NCBI GenBank assembly: GCA_019637195.1
Contig: JAHBWA010000034.1
Span: 1 to 64,000, forward strand
DNA from: Labilithrix sp.
Lineage (GTDB): Bacteria; Myxococcota_A; Polyangia; Polyangiales; Polyangiaceae
DNA length: 64,000 bases
Reading direction: 5' to 3'
The position numbers and the translations under genes are program-made. Below are positions 9,807-18,160 of the stretch, one piece after another (the first letter of the stretch is position 1; the number at the start of each line of letters is the position of its first letter). Under the pieces are notes generated by a model that had not been told where the DNA came from, ran no database searches, and saw nothing but the letters and a program-made list of their open reading frames with translations.

Positions 9807-11336
9807 ATGAAGCTGAAAACCACTGCCATCCTCGCCGTTTGCGGCGTCCTCGCCTCCGCCGCTGGGGCCTTCGCCGTCCCGGTGACCCGCCCCGGCGTCG
9901 CCCCCGACCCGGCGCTGACGAGCGGTCGAGAGGTCTCGGGCGGCGAGCGCTGGGAAGGAGGAGCCCGGGTCACGACGGGCGACACGCTCCTCGTCGACGC
10001 CCGTCTCGGGCACGCCTCGATGCCGCGCGCCGCCACGGGAGAGACGTACCTCTTCGCTCAGGTCAGCGCCGCGGACGAGGGGACGCCGGCCACCGCGCAG
10101 GCGCCGTTGAACCTCGCGATCGTGATCGATCGGTCGGGCTCGATGAAGGGCGACCGCATCGCGAACGCGATGAACGCGGCGGTCTTCGCGGTCGAGCGGA
10201 TGCGCGACGGTGACAGCGTGACCGTCGTGAGCTTCGACACGGCCGCGCAGGTCGTCGTCCCGCCGACGCGCATCGCCGCGGGCAGCCGCGCGTCGATCGA
10301 GTCGGCGATCCGATCGATCCGTCTCGGCGGTGACACGTGCATCTCGTGCGGCCTCCAGGAGGGCATGCAGCAGCTGGCGCTGACGAGCCTCACCGGCGAC
10401 CGCATCAGCCGGATGATCCTCCTCTCCGACGGCGCGACGAACGCCGGCGTGCGTGACGTGGCGGGTCTCCGCGGGATGGCGGGCCGGATGCATGGTCGCG
10501 GCGTCACCATCTCCACCATCGGCGTCGACGTCGACTTCGACGAGAAGATCATGGCGGCGATCGCCAGCGAGGCGAACGGGCGCCACTACTTCGTGGCGAA
10601 CGCGTCAGGCCTCCCGGCCGTGTTCGGGCAGGAGTTCGACGATCTGCTGGCGTCGGTCGCGAAGGAGACGGAGCTCGCGATCGAGCTCGCGCCGGGCGTC
10701 GAGGTCGCGGAGGTGTTCGACCGGAGCTTCCGCCGCGAGGGCAGGAAGCTCATCGTCCCGTTCGGCACCTTCAGCGCGAAGCAGGAGAAGACCGTGCTCG
10801 TGAAGCTCCGCGTGCCGACGGATCGTGACGGCGAGCAGCCGGTCGCCGACCTGAAGCTTGCGTTTCGCGACCTCGTCAAGAAGGCCGACGGCGCGTGCGG
10901 CGGCAGCCTCGCCCTCGCCGTGAAGGCTGACGGCACCGAGCAGCGCGAGCTCGACCCGTTCGTCGCCGCGCGCCTCGAACGGAGCCGCACCGCGCAGACG
11001 CTCACCGAGGCGAACAAGCTCTTCGAGGCCGGCCGCGTCGGCGAGGCGCGCGCGAAGCTCGCTGCGCGCAAGACGGACCTGAAGAAGACGGAGTCGACGG
11101 CGCTCGCGTTCGCCGCGGCGCAGCCCGCGGCCGCGCCGCGCCGAGCCGCGCGCGCCCTCGATCGCGATTTCGCCGATCAGGCCGCCGCCGTCGACGAGGC
11201 CCAGCAGCGCTTCGCGCCTCCGGCCGCGGTCGCCGCGGGAGGCGGATTCGCCCAGCCGCCCCCGGCGAGCTCTTCGCGTGAGGGCAAGGCGCAGGTGCGC
11301 GCGAACCAGGAGAAGGCGTCCGGCTTCGGCTTCTGA
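9807..11336 (+). CDS. Secreted VIT/VWA-type von Willebrand factor A protein
   Basis: 509 aa with a clear signal peptide (MKLKTTAILAVCGVLASAAG). A VWA domain spans about residues 100-290 and has an intact MIDAS motif, DRSGSMKG, plus the later SDGATNAG, so it should bind a divalent metal and an acidic partner ligand. The C-terminal part after 300 is beta-rich, then helical and Ala-rich (KLFEAGRVGEARAKL), ending GFGF. Such proteins usually act in the periplasm or at the surface in adhesion or complex assembly; no partner is evident here. It stands alone, 84 bases after the redox operon and facing the RCC1 gene. Confidence 0.85.
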   Translation: MKLKTTAILAVCGVLASAAGAFAVPVTRPGVAPDPALTSGREVSGGERWEGGARVTTGDTLLVDARLGHASMPRAATGETYLFAQVSAADEGTPATAQAPLNLAIVIDRSGSMKGDRIANAMNAAVFAVERMRDGDSVTVVSFDTAAQVVVPPTRIAAGSRASIESAIRSIRLGGDTCISCGLQEGMQQLALTSLTGDRISRMILLSDGATNAGVRDVAGLRGMAGRMHGRGVTISTIGVDVDFDEKIMAAIASEANGRHYFVANASGLPAVFGQEFDDLLASVAKETELAIELAPGVEVAEVFDRSFRREGRKLIVPFGTFSAKQEKTVLVKLRVPTDRDGEQPVADLKLAFRDLVKKADGACGGSLALAVKADGTEQRELDPFVAARLERSRTAQTLTEANKLFEAGRVGEARAKLAARKTDLKKTESTALAFAAAQPAAAPRRAARALDRDFADQAAAVDEAQQRFAPPAAVAAGGGFAQPPPASSSREGKAQVRANQEKASGFGF

Positions 11337-11340
11337 CGCG

Positions 11341-11366
11341 CGCCGCTCGCTCTCAGTCGAGCGGCG
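11341..11366. terminator. GC hairpin between convergent genes
   Basis: CGCCGCTCG at 11341-11349 pairs perfectly with CGAGCGGCG at 11358-11366 around an 8-base loop. It lies between the VWA stop and the end of the opposing RCC1 gene, overlapping the last codons of the latter. There is no T-run, as is common in such GC-rich genomes, so a terminator role is inferred from position and symmetry. Confidence 0.45.
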
Positions 11367-12714
11367 GCGCGTCCGTGACCGCCCGCGGTCGCGGGACGCA
11401 GACGCTGCCGCCCGTGCAGCCTTGGTTCGCGGGATCCGACGGCGAGAGCGCGAGCTCGGCGGAGTCGTTGCGTCCCCACATCCACAGACTCGCGTCGTCC
11501 TTGATCGCGCCGATCGAAGCCGGCCCGGTCCAGACCTGACGCACCGCGGTCATGCCGGCGATCGAGCGCGCGAGCGCCCGGCAGCCCGCGCCGTCGCAGC
11601 CGGCGTCCGGCCCGAGCGTGTCGAGCTGCCCGTACGCGCCGTCGCCCCAGCAAAAGAGGTGGTCGGCGGCGACGACGCAGGGCGTCCTGCCGTGGAGATC
11701 GAGCGTCGAGGCCTTCATCGCCGGGACCTCCAGCGCACGCGGATGCGGAGTCGGCTCCGCGACGCCCTGGCCGAGGGCGCCCCGCTCGTTGTCACCCCAG
11801 CAGAGGACCACGCCGTCGGTCCGGCGCGCGCACGCGACCCCGGCGCCGACGTGGACCTCCGCGACGCCGGCGATGGGCAGCTCGTCGGACTTCGCCTGCA
11901 CGTGCTTCGGGATCGGATCGAACGGCGCGCCGTCGCAGAGCGGAGCGGCGGGATCGACGTCGTGGCCGAGGGAGCCGCGGCGGTCGGCGCCCCAGCAGAG
12001 GACGTGGCCGTCGGGCTTGGTCCCGCACACGGCGTCGGGGCCGACCGAGACCTGCGCCAGCTGCGGGACGCCCGGCACGCGGCGCGGGACGAGCTGGACG
12101 TCGCCGTCCGTCTCACCGAAGAGCCCACACGCGTTGTCTCCCCAGCAGCGGACGAAGCCTTCGGCGTCGATCGCGCAGGCGTGCGCGCCCGCGGCGGCGA
12201 GATCGACGGCGCCGACGACGGCTTTCAGTGGCGTGAAGCTGCTCGGCGCGCCGGCGGTCGCGAGCTGGCCCTTCGCGTTCGAGCCCCAGCACCACACGGC
12301 GCGCGCCGCGTCGATCGCGCACGCGAAGTCGTCGCCCGCGACCAGGCGGGTGACGTTCGCGAGGCCGGTCACGGGCGCGGGAGCGGCGGCGCACGGGGAG
12401 GAGCCGCAGAGGGGCATGCCCGCCGGATCGCGCCCGAGCTGCCCGGCGTCGTTCTGCCCCCAGCACGACACCGTGCGATCCTTCGCGAGGACGCAGGCGA
12501 AGGCGGCCCCGACGGCGACGGACGAACGCGCGCCGGGGCCGGCGTCGACGTCGCTGCCGTCGCCGCGCGACGCCCCGTCGTCGGCCGCGCTCGGAGCGCT
12601 GTCTCCCGCGTCGGCGTCCGGGAGAGGTGCGCCGGCGCTGTCCTCGCCGCACGCGTACAGCAGCGTCATCGCCGTGAGCGCAGCGCCGATCGCCACTCCT
12701 TGGACTCTGGACAT
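11353..12714 (-). CDS. RCC1-repeat lipoprotein
   Basis: 453 aa. The signal peptide ends in a lipobox, LLYAC. An acidic Asp/Ala/Gly linker to about residue 65 follows. The rest is a chain of RCC1-type blades marked by repeated C-W-G patterns (VSCWGQNDAGQLG, VWCWGSNAKGQLA, VLCWGDNERGALGQG), predicting a seven-bladed propeller outside the cell. The Cys before each WG and the Cys in each ACA/ACV segment could form disulfides. Such proteins are very numerous in Polyangiales and their ligands are unknown. A second RCC1 protein lies at 46.8 kb. Confidence 0.88.
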   Translation of the reverse strand: MSRVQGVAIGAALTAMTLLYACGEDSAGAPLPDADAGDSAPSAADDGASRGDGSDVDAGPGARSSVAVGAAFACVLAKDRTVSCWGQNDAGQLGRDPAGMPLCGSSPCAAAPAPVTGLANVTRLVAGDDFACAIDAARAVWCWGSNAKGQLATAGAPSSFTPLKAVVGAVDLAAAGAHACAIDAEGFVRCWGDNACGLFGETDGDVQLVPRRVPGVPQLAQVSVGPDAVCGTKPDGHVLCWGADRRGSLGHDVDPAAPLCDGAPFDPIPKHVQAKSDELPIAGVAEVHVGAGVACARRTDGVVLCWGDNERGALGQGVAEPTPHPRALEVPAMKASTLDLHGRTPCVVAADHLFCWGDGAYGQLDTLGPDAGCDGAGCRALARSIAGMTAVRQVWTGPASIGAIKDDASLWMWGRNDSAELALSPSDPANQGCTGGSVCVPRPRAVTDAPPLD

Positions 12715-12875
12715 TCGGGCGATGGTACCGCGGATGGCTCACGCCAGGCGAGCGTCCGAGCCGGACGGCGCCGGCGCTCACGTTGTTTCGTCTCTTCCGA
12801 CTGTTCTCATCTCCCGCGTACGAACGCGGTGCGCGCCCGGTCCACGGCCGCGGCGGGGGCCGGCGCCTCGCGGGA

Positions 12876-13421
12876 TCAGGTGCAGCCCTTGCCGGAGCAG
12901 CCCTTCGTGCACGACGCTCCGGCCGCGCAGGCCTGGTTGCAGCCGCCGCCCGAGCACGTCATCTGGCACCTGGAGCCGGTGGCGCAGGATTGGTTGCAGC
13001 CGCCGCCCGAGCACTGGAGGTTGCATTCCTGTCCGGTCGCGCAGGCCTGGGTGCAGCCGCCTTGCTTGCACGTCTGGCCCGGCGCGACCGTGTACGTGCC
13101 CGCGGCCGTGGGCGTCGGCGCGGTCGGGATCACCGTCGGGATGGGCACCGTCGGGATCACCGTGGGGACCACCGTTGGGATCATCGTCGGCGCCGGCGCG
13201 GCCGTCGGCGACGTCTTCGGCACCGCGGTCGCTGTCGGGGCCGGCGCCGTCGGGGCCAGCGCTGTCGGGGTTGGAGCCGTCGGTGCCGTCTCTGCCGGCG
13301 CCGTCGTGGCCGCCGCCGTCTCGACCGTGGGAGGCGCGGTCGGCGAGGCTTCTTTCGTCCCGCAGAGGTCGGCCGGGCCGAGCGCGACGAGCGTTGCGAG
13401 AGCGAGCGCAGACTTCATCAT
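12876..13421 (-). CDS. Secreted Cys-rich repeat protein with Pro/Thr linker
   Basis: I place the start at ATG 13421 (MMKSALALATLVALGPADL), giving 181 aa; the longer frame upstream has Arg-rich shadow sequence. After a signal peptide comes a low-complexity Thr/Pro/Ala/Val linker of about 90 residues. The last 65 residues are Cys-rich repeats of the type CSGGGCNQ-CA-G--C, ending CTKGCSGKGCT. This resembles a stalk carrying a small disulfide-rich, surface-exposed head. No named family is recognised. It is divergent from the peptidase-like gene at 13.8 kb. Confidence 0.75.
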   Translation of the reverse strand: MMKSALALATLVALGPADLCGTKEASPTAPPTVETAAATTAPAETAPTAPTPTALAPTAPAPTATAVPKTSPTAAPAPTMIPTVVPTVIPTVPIPTVIPTAPTPTAAGTYTVAPGQTCKQGGCTQACATGQECNLQCSGGGCNQSCATGSRCQMTCSGGGCNQACAAGASCTKGCSGKGCT

Positions 13422-13823
13422 CGTGTCCCCTTCGATGCGCGGTGCGGTGACCGCAGATGGTCGTCGAGCGCCGCCGATGGACCGCTGAACCGCACGGGCC
13501 CCGGCGCGCGTTCGCCGACGATACCACGCGCTCCGGCGACGCATCCGGCGCGAGGATGCGCGCGCGACGTCGTGCTCGTGGGGCGCGCAGCCGTCGGCCG
13601 TTCGGGCGGCGCCCGCGGTACGCGCGGCGCCGTGCCCACGAGCCATCGGCTCGCCGAGCGCGCCACACTCCGGCGACCTTGCCCACAACGACGCCACACC
13701 CGAGCCTCGATCGGGCGCGTCCTCCGTCCGCCTCGAGCGGCGCGAGCCGCGCGCGAGCCGTCGTTCGCTCGGGGATCGGTCGAGGGCCGAGGGTCGGCAT
13801 CCTGAGTGCTACGTGCCCGGCGC
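13422..13823. other. Divergent intergenic region, no gene recognised
   Basis: About 400 bp between two genes transcribed away from each other, so it should hold two promoters. It is as GC-rich as its surroundings. Open frames crossing it on both strands are Arg/Ala/Pro-rich and show no domain. I saw no clear -35/-10 pair, palindrome or RNA structure. Confidence 0.5.
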
Positions 13824-15332
13824 ATGAGCGCAATGCAGTGTGGGTTGCGCGCGTGGGCTCGGGTGCGGACGGGGAGGATCGCGCGCCGCGCGGCGCTTCC
13901 ACTGCTCGTGCTCGCTACGTCGGCGTGTTACCGGCCGGCGAACGAAGCGCGGCCGCACGGCAGCTGGGCCTACGCGGTCGAGGCGCCGAAGGCCGGGTCG
14001 CGCGTCCTGACCGTCGAGGCGACCTTCGACGGTGCGCGCACCGAGCGGCTCGGCATACCGCGCGACTCCGTGCCGTGGATCCGAGGGATGAAGGTCCGCG
14101 CCGGCGACGCCTGGCGGACCGTCGAGCGGCGAGGCAACGAGTGGTTCGAGCGCTCGTGCAACTGGCGCTGCACGGTGAGCTACGAGATCGACCTCGGCGA
14201 GCTCGCCAACTCCTGCGGTGACGAGGTCGACTGCGCCCGCCGAATCGGCGACGCGACGCTCTCGCCCGCGCTCGCCTGGCTCGTGCACCCCGTCCCGCGC
14301 ACGGACGTCCCGGTCACCGTGCGCGTCCACGCGCCGGACGGCGCGGCGTTCGCCACGGGGATGCACCCGGCGGACCAGTCGAATCGGTCGTTCGCGTTCC
14401 GCTCGTTCGATCTCGACGAGGGCAGCTTCACGGCGTTCGGGCCGATGCGCCGCTTCACGATCGACGCGCCGGGCCGGCCCCCGGCGAGCGCGCGGATCGA
14501 CGTCGCGGTCGTGGGCGACGCGCGCTACGCGATGCCCGACGCCGCGATCCGCTCCTGGATCGAGGAGGCGGCGAACCTCACGGTGCCGCTCTTCGGTCGC
14601 TTCCCCGTGGACCGCGCGACGCTCTTCGTGGTGCCGGCGAAGGGCGAGGACGAGGTCGTCTTCGGCAAGGTGCTCTCGCTCGCCGGCGCATCGGTCGTGG
14701 TGGTCGTCGGCGACAAGATGGAGGCGAGCGCGCGTCACAAGGACTGGGTGCTCGTGCATGAGCTCTTCCACCTGGGCTTCCCGACGTTTCGCGGGGAGGG
14801 AAGGTGGCTCGGTGAGGGCCTCGCGACCTACTACGAGCCGCTCCTCCGCGCGCGCGCGGGCTGGGCGACCGAGGCCGAGGTGTTCCGCCAGTTCGCGCGG
14901 AACATGCCGCGAGGGCAGGGCCCGCGCGGCTCGAGCGCCGGGCTCTCGGCGCGCGACGATCTCGACACGATCTACTGGGGCGGCGCGCTCTTCTGTTTCG
15001 CCGCCGACGTGCGCATTCGCGAGGAGACGCGCGGGAAGAAGTCGCTCGACGACGTCCTCCGGGCGTCGCTCGAGCGCGGCGGGGACGCGACGCGCGTCTG
15101 GACGGTCCGCGACGTCGTCAGCCTCGGCGACGCCGTCACGGGCACGACCGTGCTGTCGGAGATGTACGAGCGGCACGCGGCGCGCGGAGAGCGCATCGAT
15201 CTCGAGAGCCTCCTCGCCTCGCTCGGCGTCGTGCAGGAGGGGCGCGAGGCGGACGACTCGCGCCCGCTCGCGTGGGTCCGACGCGGCATCGTGCACGGCG
15301 TTCATCCGGACGCTGTTGCCCGCCGGCCGTGA
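13824..15332 (+). CDS. Lipoprotein with HExxH gluzincin-like (M1/M61-type) peptidase domain
   Basis: About 502 aa. The N-terminal signal ends with a lipobox-like LATSAC, so it is probably an outer-membrane lipoprotein. The N-terminal 220 residues are beta-rich, with a Cys cluster (RSCNWRCTVSY, SCGDEVDCARR). The catalytic region has HELFHLGF followed about 20 residues later by GEGLATYYEPL, the HExxH plus downstream Glu arrangement of M1/M61 gluzincins, so it is likely an active zinc peptidase. The start is ambiguous: GTG 13806, ATG 13824 and ATG 13833 are in frame. Its stop codon lies in a 23 bp tandem repeat. Confidence 0.8.
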   Translation: MSAMQCGLRAWARVRTGRIARRAALPLLVLATSACYRPANEARPHGSWAYAVEAPKAGSRVLTVEATFDGARTERLGIPRDSVPWIRGMKVRAGDAWRTVERRGNEWFERSCNWRCTVSYEIDLGELANSCGDEVDCARRIGDATLSPALAWLVHPVPRTDVPVTVRVHAPDGAAFATGMHPADQSNRSFAFRSFDLDEGSFTAFGPMRRFTIDAPGRPPASARIDVAVVGDARYAMPDAAIRSWIEEAANLTVPLFGRFPVDRATLFVVPAKGEDEVVFGKVLSLAGASVVVVVGDKMEASARHKDWVLVHELFHLGFPTFRGEGRWLGEGLATYYEPLLRARAGWATEAEVFRQFARNMPRGQGPRGSSAGLSARDDLDTIYWGGALFCFAADVRIREETRGKKSLDDVLRASLERGGDATRVWTVRDVVSLGDAVTGTTVLSEMYERHAARGERIDLESLLASLGVVQEGREADDSRPLAWVRRGIVHGVHPDAVARRP

Positions 15333-15379
15333 CGCGCTCGGGCGCCGGGCCGTGACGCGCTCGGGCGCCGGGCCGTGAC
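15327..15379. repeat. 23 bp tandem repeat anchored on the peptidase-like gene stop codon
   Basis: The unit CCGTGACGCGCTCGGGCGCC begins at 15327 and 15350, with a partial third copy from 15373, a period of 23 bp. The first copy contains the gene's TGA stop (15330-15332), so each copy carries a TGA. The repeat then fades into the leader of the FHA activator gene. Confidence 0.85.
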
Positions 15380-15507
15380 GAGCGCGCCGCTCGAGCTCGT
15401 CCGTGGTCGGGTGCGGAGCGTATCGCACCTCGCCCACCTCACGCGCGAGCCGACGCGGCAGCGCGTCAGGGACTCGCGTCGGGGCGGCGTCGACTATCAT
15501 CGGGGCC

Positions 15508-17076
15508 ATGGCGGAACCTCCCCGTCCGCGACCCCAACCCCCCCGTCCGGGCGCTTCCGCGCCGCCGCCGGCGAGCCGCGGAGCGCCGTCGTCGCCGCCC
15601 CCGAGCGCGCGCCCGTCGATCCCGTCCGCGCTGCCGCTCGGGCGCGCCCCGTCGACGCCGGACTCCGATCCGTCGGACGGTACGCCGTCGCGCGCGTTCG
15701 GCACCACGCCGCTCCGGCCGCTCATCGACATCGCGCAGCCTCGGCTCTCGCTCGTGATCGAGCACGAGAACGGGCAGGCGGTCGGCCGCTCGATCACCCA
15801 CGAGGGTGACGTCTGCCGCATCGGGACGCACCCGTCGAACGACGTCACGCTCGACGATCCCGCGGTCTCGCGCTTCCACTGCCGCCTCGTCCCCGATCGC
15901 GACGGTTGGCGCGTCGAGGACTCGGGATCGCTCAACGGCACGCGACTCCAGGGCCTCCAGATCCACAGCGCGGTGCTCCCGCCCGAGGCCCGCCTGTCGA
16001 TCGGCAACTCGACCATCGCCATCCTCGGCGACGCCGCGACCTCGAAGGAGAAGACGCTCGTCCCGATGATGCCGAGCTTCGGCGCGCTCACCGGGACCGG
16101 GCGGGCGATGCGCAAGCTCTTCGCGCTGCTCGAGAAGGTCGCGGCGAGCGAGATCAACTGCTTCATCCACGGCGAGAGCGGGACGGGCAAGGAGCTCGTC
16201 GCGACGGAGATCGTCCAGCGCGGCGTCCGCGCCGACAAGCCGTTCGTCGTCGTCGACTGCGGCGCGATCTCACCGACGCTCGTCGAGAGCGAGCTCTTCG
16301 GTCACGTGCGCGGCGCCTTCACCGGGGCCGATCGCGATCGCGTCGGCGCGTTCGAGGCAGCCGACGGCGGCACCGTCTTCCTCGACGAGATCGGCGAGCT
16401 TCCGCTCGAGGTGCAGCCGAAGCTCCTCCGCGCGCTCGAGCAGCGCGAGGTCCGCCGCGTCGGCGAGACGAAGACGCGCAAGGTCAACGTGCGCGTCATC
16501 TCGGCGACGAACCGGGATCTCGAGCGCGAGGTGAACAAGGGTAGCTTCCGCGGGGATCTCTACTTCCGCATCGCGGTGATCACGGTGCGCGTGCCGCCGC
16601 TCCGCGAGCGCCCCGAGGACCTCCCGCACCTCATCCGCGCCTTCCTCGGCCAGCTCGACGCCTCGGCGAGCGAGTCGCTCTTCGGCCCCGAGGTGCTCGA
16701 GGAGCTCGCGACGCACGAGTGGCCGGGCAACGTGCGCGAGCTCCGCAACTACGTCGAGCGGAGCATCGTCTTGCAGACGGCGCGGCTCTCCTTCGCGCCG
16801 CCGCAGGGGCTCGTGGTCGGCGCCGGCGCCGCGGGGGCGGGCGTCGACGTGAACATCCCCTACAAGGTCGCCAAGGAGGCGCTGATCGACGGCTTCGAGC
16901 GCGCGTACGTCCGCGCGGTGATCGCCGCGTGCAACGGCAACATGACGAAGGCGGCGCGCATGGCCGGCATCGATCGGATGTACCTGCACCGCCTCGTGCA
17001 GAAGCACGGGAGCCGCGATCAGCTCGCGTCGGCCTCCGACGCCGAGCCGACGTCGCAGCGTCGCCCTCCCGGCTGA
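15508..17076 (+). CDS. FHA-domain sigma54-dependent transcription activator
   Basis: 522 aa from ATG 15508; the longer open frame upstream is poor. A Pro-rich N-terminus leads into an FHA domain at about residues 85-180 (RIGTHPSNDV, VSRFHCRL, SLNGT), which binds phosphothreonine. An AAA+ sigma54-interaction domain follows at about 195-425 with Walker A GESGTGKE, the sigma54 contact loop GAFTGA, Walker B GTVFLDEIGEL and the arginine-finger region. The C-terminus has a Fis-type helix-turn-helix (NGNMTKAARMAGIDRMYLHR). In myxobacteria this architecture couples Ser/Thr kinase signalling to sigma54 promoters. No kinase is adjacent, so the partner is unknown. Confidence 0.93.
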   Translation: MAEPPRPRPQPPRPGASAPPPASRGAPSSPPPSARPSIPSALPLGRAPSTPDSDPSDGTPSRAFGTTPLRPLIDIAQPRLSLVIEHENGQAVGRSITHEGDVCRIGTHPSNDVTLDDPAVSRFHCRLVPDRDGWRVEDSGSLNGTRLQGLQIHSAVLPPEARLSIGNSTIAILGDAATSKEKTLVPMMPSFGALTGTGRAMRKLFALLEKVAASEINCFIHGESGTGKELVATEIVQRGVRADKPFVVVDCGAISPTLVESELFGHVRGAFTGADRDRVGAFEAADGGTVFLDEIGELPLEVQPKLLRALEQREVRRVGETKTRKVNVRVISATNRDLEREVNKGSFRGDLYFRIAVITVRVPPLRERPEDLPHLIRAFLGQLDASASESLFGPEVLEELATHEWPGNVRELRNYVERSIVLQTARLSFAPPQGLVVGAGAAGAGVDVNIPYKVAKEALIDGFERAYVRAVIAACNGNMTKAARMAGIDRMYLHRLVQKHGSRDQLASASDAEPTSQRRPPG

Positions 17077-17095
17077 CGCCGTCGGCCCACGTCCC

Positions 17096-17165
17096 GCTCA
17101 CTCGGTCCGCGTCGCGCGGCAGTGGAGGCGGCTCACTCGGTCGCGTCGGCGCAGCAGCGGAAGCC
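17096..17165. repeat. Imperfect 35 bp duplication of the SUMF1-like gene's 3' end
   Basis: GCTCACTCGGTC at 17096 recurs at 17131. Similarity continues for roughly 30 bases (GCGTCG then GCAG-GG). The second copy contains the TGA stop (minus strand, 17133-17135) of the SUMF1-like gene; the first lies just downstream of it. It is another short duplication centred on a stop codon, in the 56 bp gap between convergent genes. Confidence 0.7.
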
Positions 17166-17996
17166 GGTCGAGTAGTCGTAGTACGCCGGCGCGTGCGCGG
17201 TCGTGCGGTAGTCGCAGCCCTCGCCGTTTTGCCTGGTGTCGAGGTAGTAGCCGCCGCGGAAGCTGCCGTCGGCGGTCCACTCGTGGACGTTGCCGACCAT
17301 GTCGTGCACGCCGTAGGCGTTCGTGCAGCTCGCCGCGTCGCCCGTCTTCTCGACGGTGTTGTCCGTCTGGTTCGCGCGCGGATCGTTCATCGTGCGCCCG
17401 GTGCGCTCACCGTGGTGCAGGACGTTCATCGGGGAGGTGCGGTTCGTGTCGACGCAGGCGCTCGCGACGCGGGCATCGCCGTAGGGGTAGCGCGTGCTCG
17501 TCGGCCCCTTGCAGGCGGACTTCCACTCGTCGGCGCGGCAGAGGCGCTTGTTCGACGCCGCGCACGCGCGCTTCGCCTCGATCATCGAGATGTGCGCCTG
17601 CGGGACGACGCCCGGCCGCGACACGGCGCGGACGCGATGGCCGTTCGGTGCCTGGTGCGGGCTGAAGTCGGTCTCGGTGCCGTCGTCGTGGAGCTCGACG
17701 AGCGAGCCCTCGTACCTGTCTACGCAGGTCTTGCGAGCCCCGTCGGCCCCGACGAGCGCCATGTTCGGCGGGCAGGGGCTCTTGTCGGTGATGCGCGCGA
17801 TCATCTCGGGCATCCCCGCCGGCTCGGCGATCCGGAAGCTCTGCGACGCGGACGAGGCGAGCGCAGCGGCGCTGCCGGCGCTGATCACCGTGAGCGCGCC
17901 CACCACGCTCGCGGCGACCATCCAGCGAATGCGACGCGTGGAGGCCTGGGTCGGTGCCTGCGGGAGGATGCTCGTCGTCATCGGCGGGGGCCTCAT
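17133..17996 (-). CDS. Membrane-anchored SUMF1/FGE-fold protein
   Basis: 287 aa. A short cytoplasmic tail, then a membrane helix near 26-50 (MVAASVVGALTVISAGSAAA). The outer domain is a C-type-lectin-like SUMF1 fold: CVDRYEGSLVE, RLCRADEWKSACKG, YPYGDA, MVGNVHEWTADGSFRGG and the ending STGFRCCAD. The paired catalytic cysteines of true formylglycine-generating enzymes are not seen in their usual setting, so I favour a structural or ligand-binding role over sulfatase maturation. Met at residue 6 is an alternative start. Confidence 0.85.
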   Translation of the reverse strand: MRPPPMTTSILPQAPTQASTRRIRWMVAASVVGALTVISAGSAAALASSASQSFRIAEPAGMPEMIARITDKSPCPPNMALVGADGARKTCVDRYEGSLVELHDDGTETDFSPHQAPNGHRVRAVSRPGVVPQAHISMIEAKRACAASNKRLCRADEWKSACKGPTSTRYPYGDARVASACVDTNRTSPMNVLHHGERTGRTMNDPRANQTDNTVEKTGDAASCTNAYGVHDMVGNVHEWTADGSFRGGYYLDTRQNGEGCDYRTTAHAPAYYDYSTGFRCCADATE

Positions 17997-18160
17997 CCAC
18001 GTTGGGTGCCACCGGCCTTACGCATCTAGAGGCTAGTTGTTTCGATATGTTGCGATGTGCTGGCGGCCCGCTCGGGAGGAGCCGAGTCATCGTACGAGGA
18101 CGCGGGTCTGCTGTGGGGCAGAGGTCTGGCGGGCTCCCGTGTGCCCCCACACCGTCGGGC

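Noticed and set aside
17133..17996. Sulfatase-activating formylglycine-generating enzyme
   Set aside because: The SUMF1 fold is clear, but the catalytic Cys pair is not in its usual context and no sulfatase gene is nearby.
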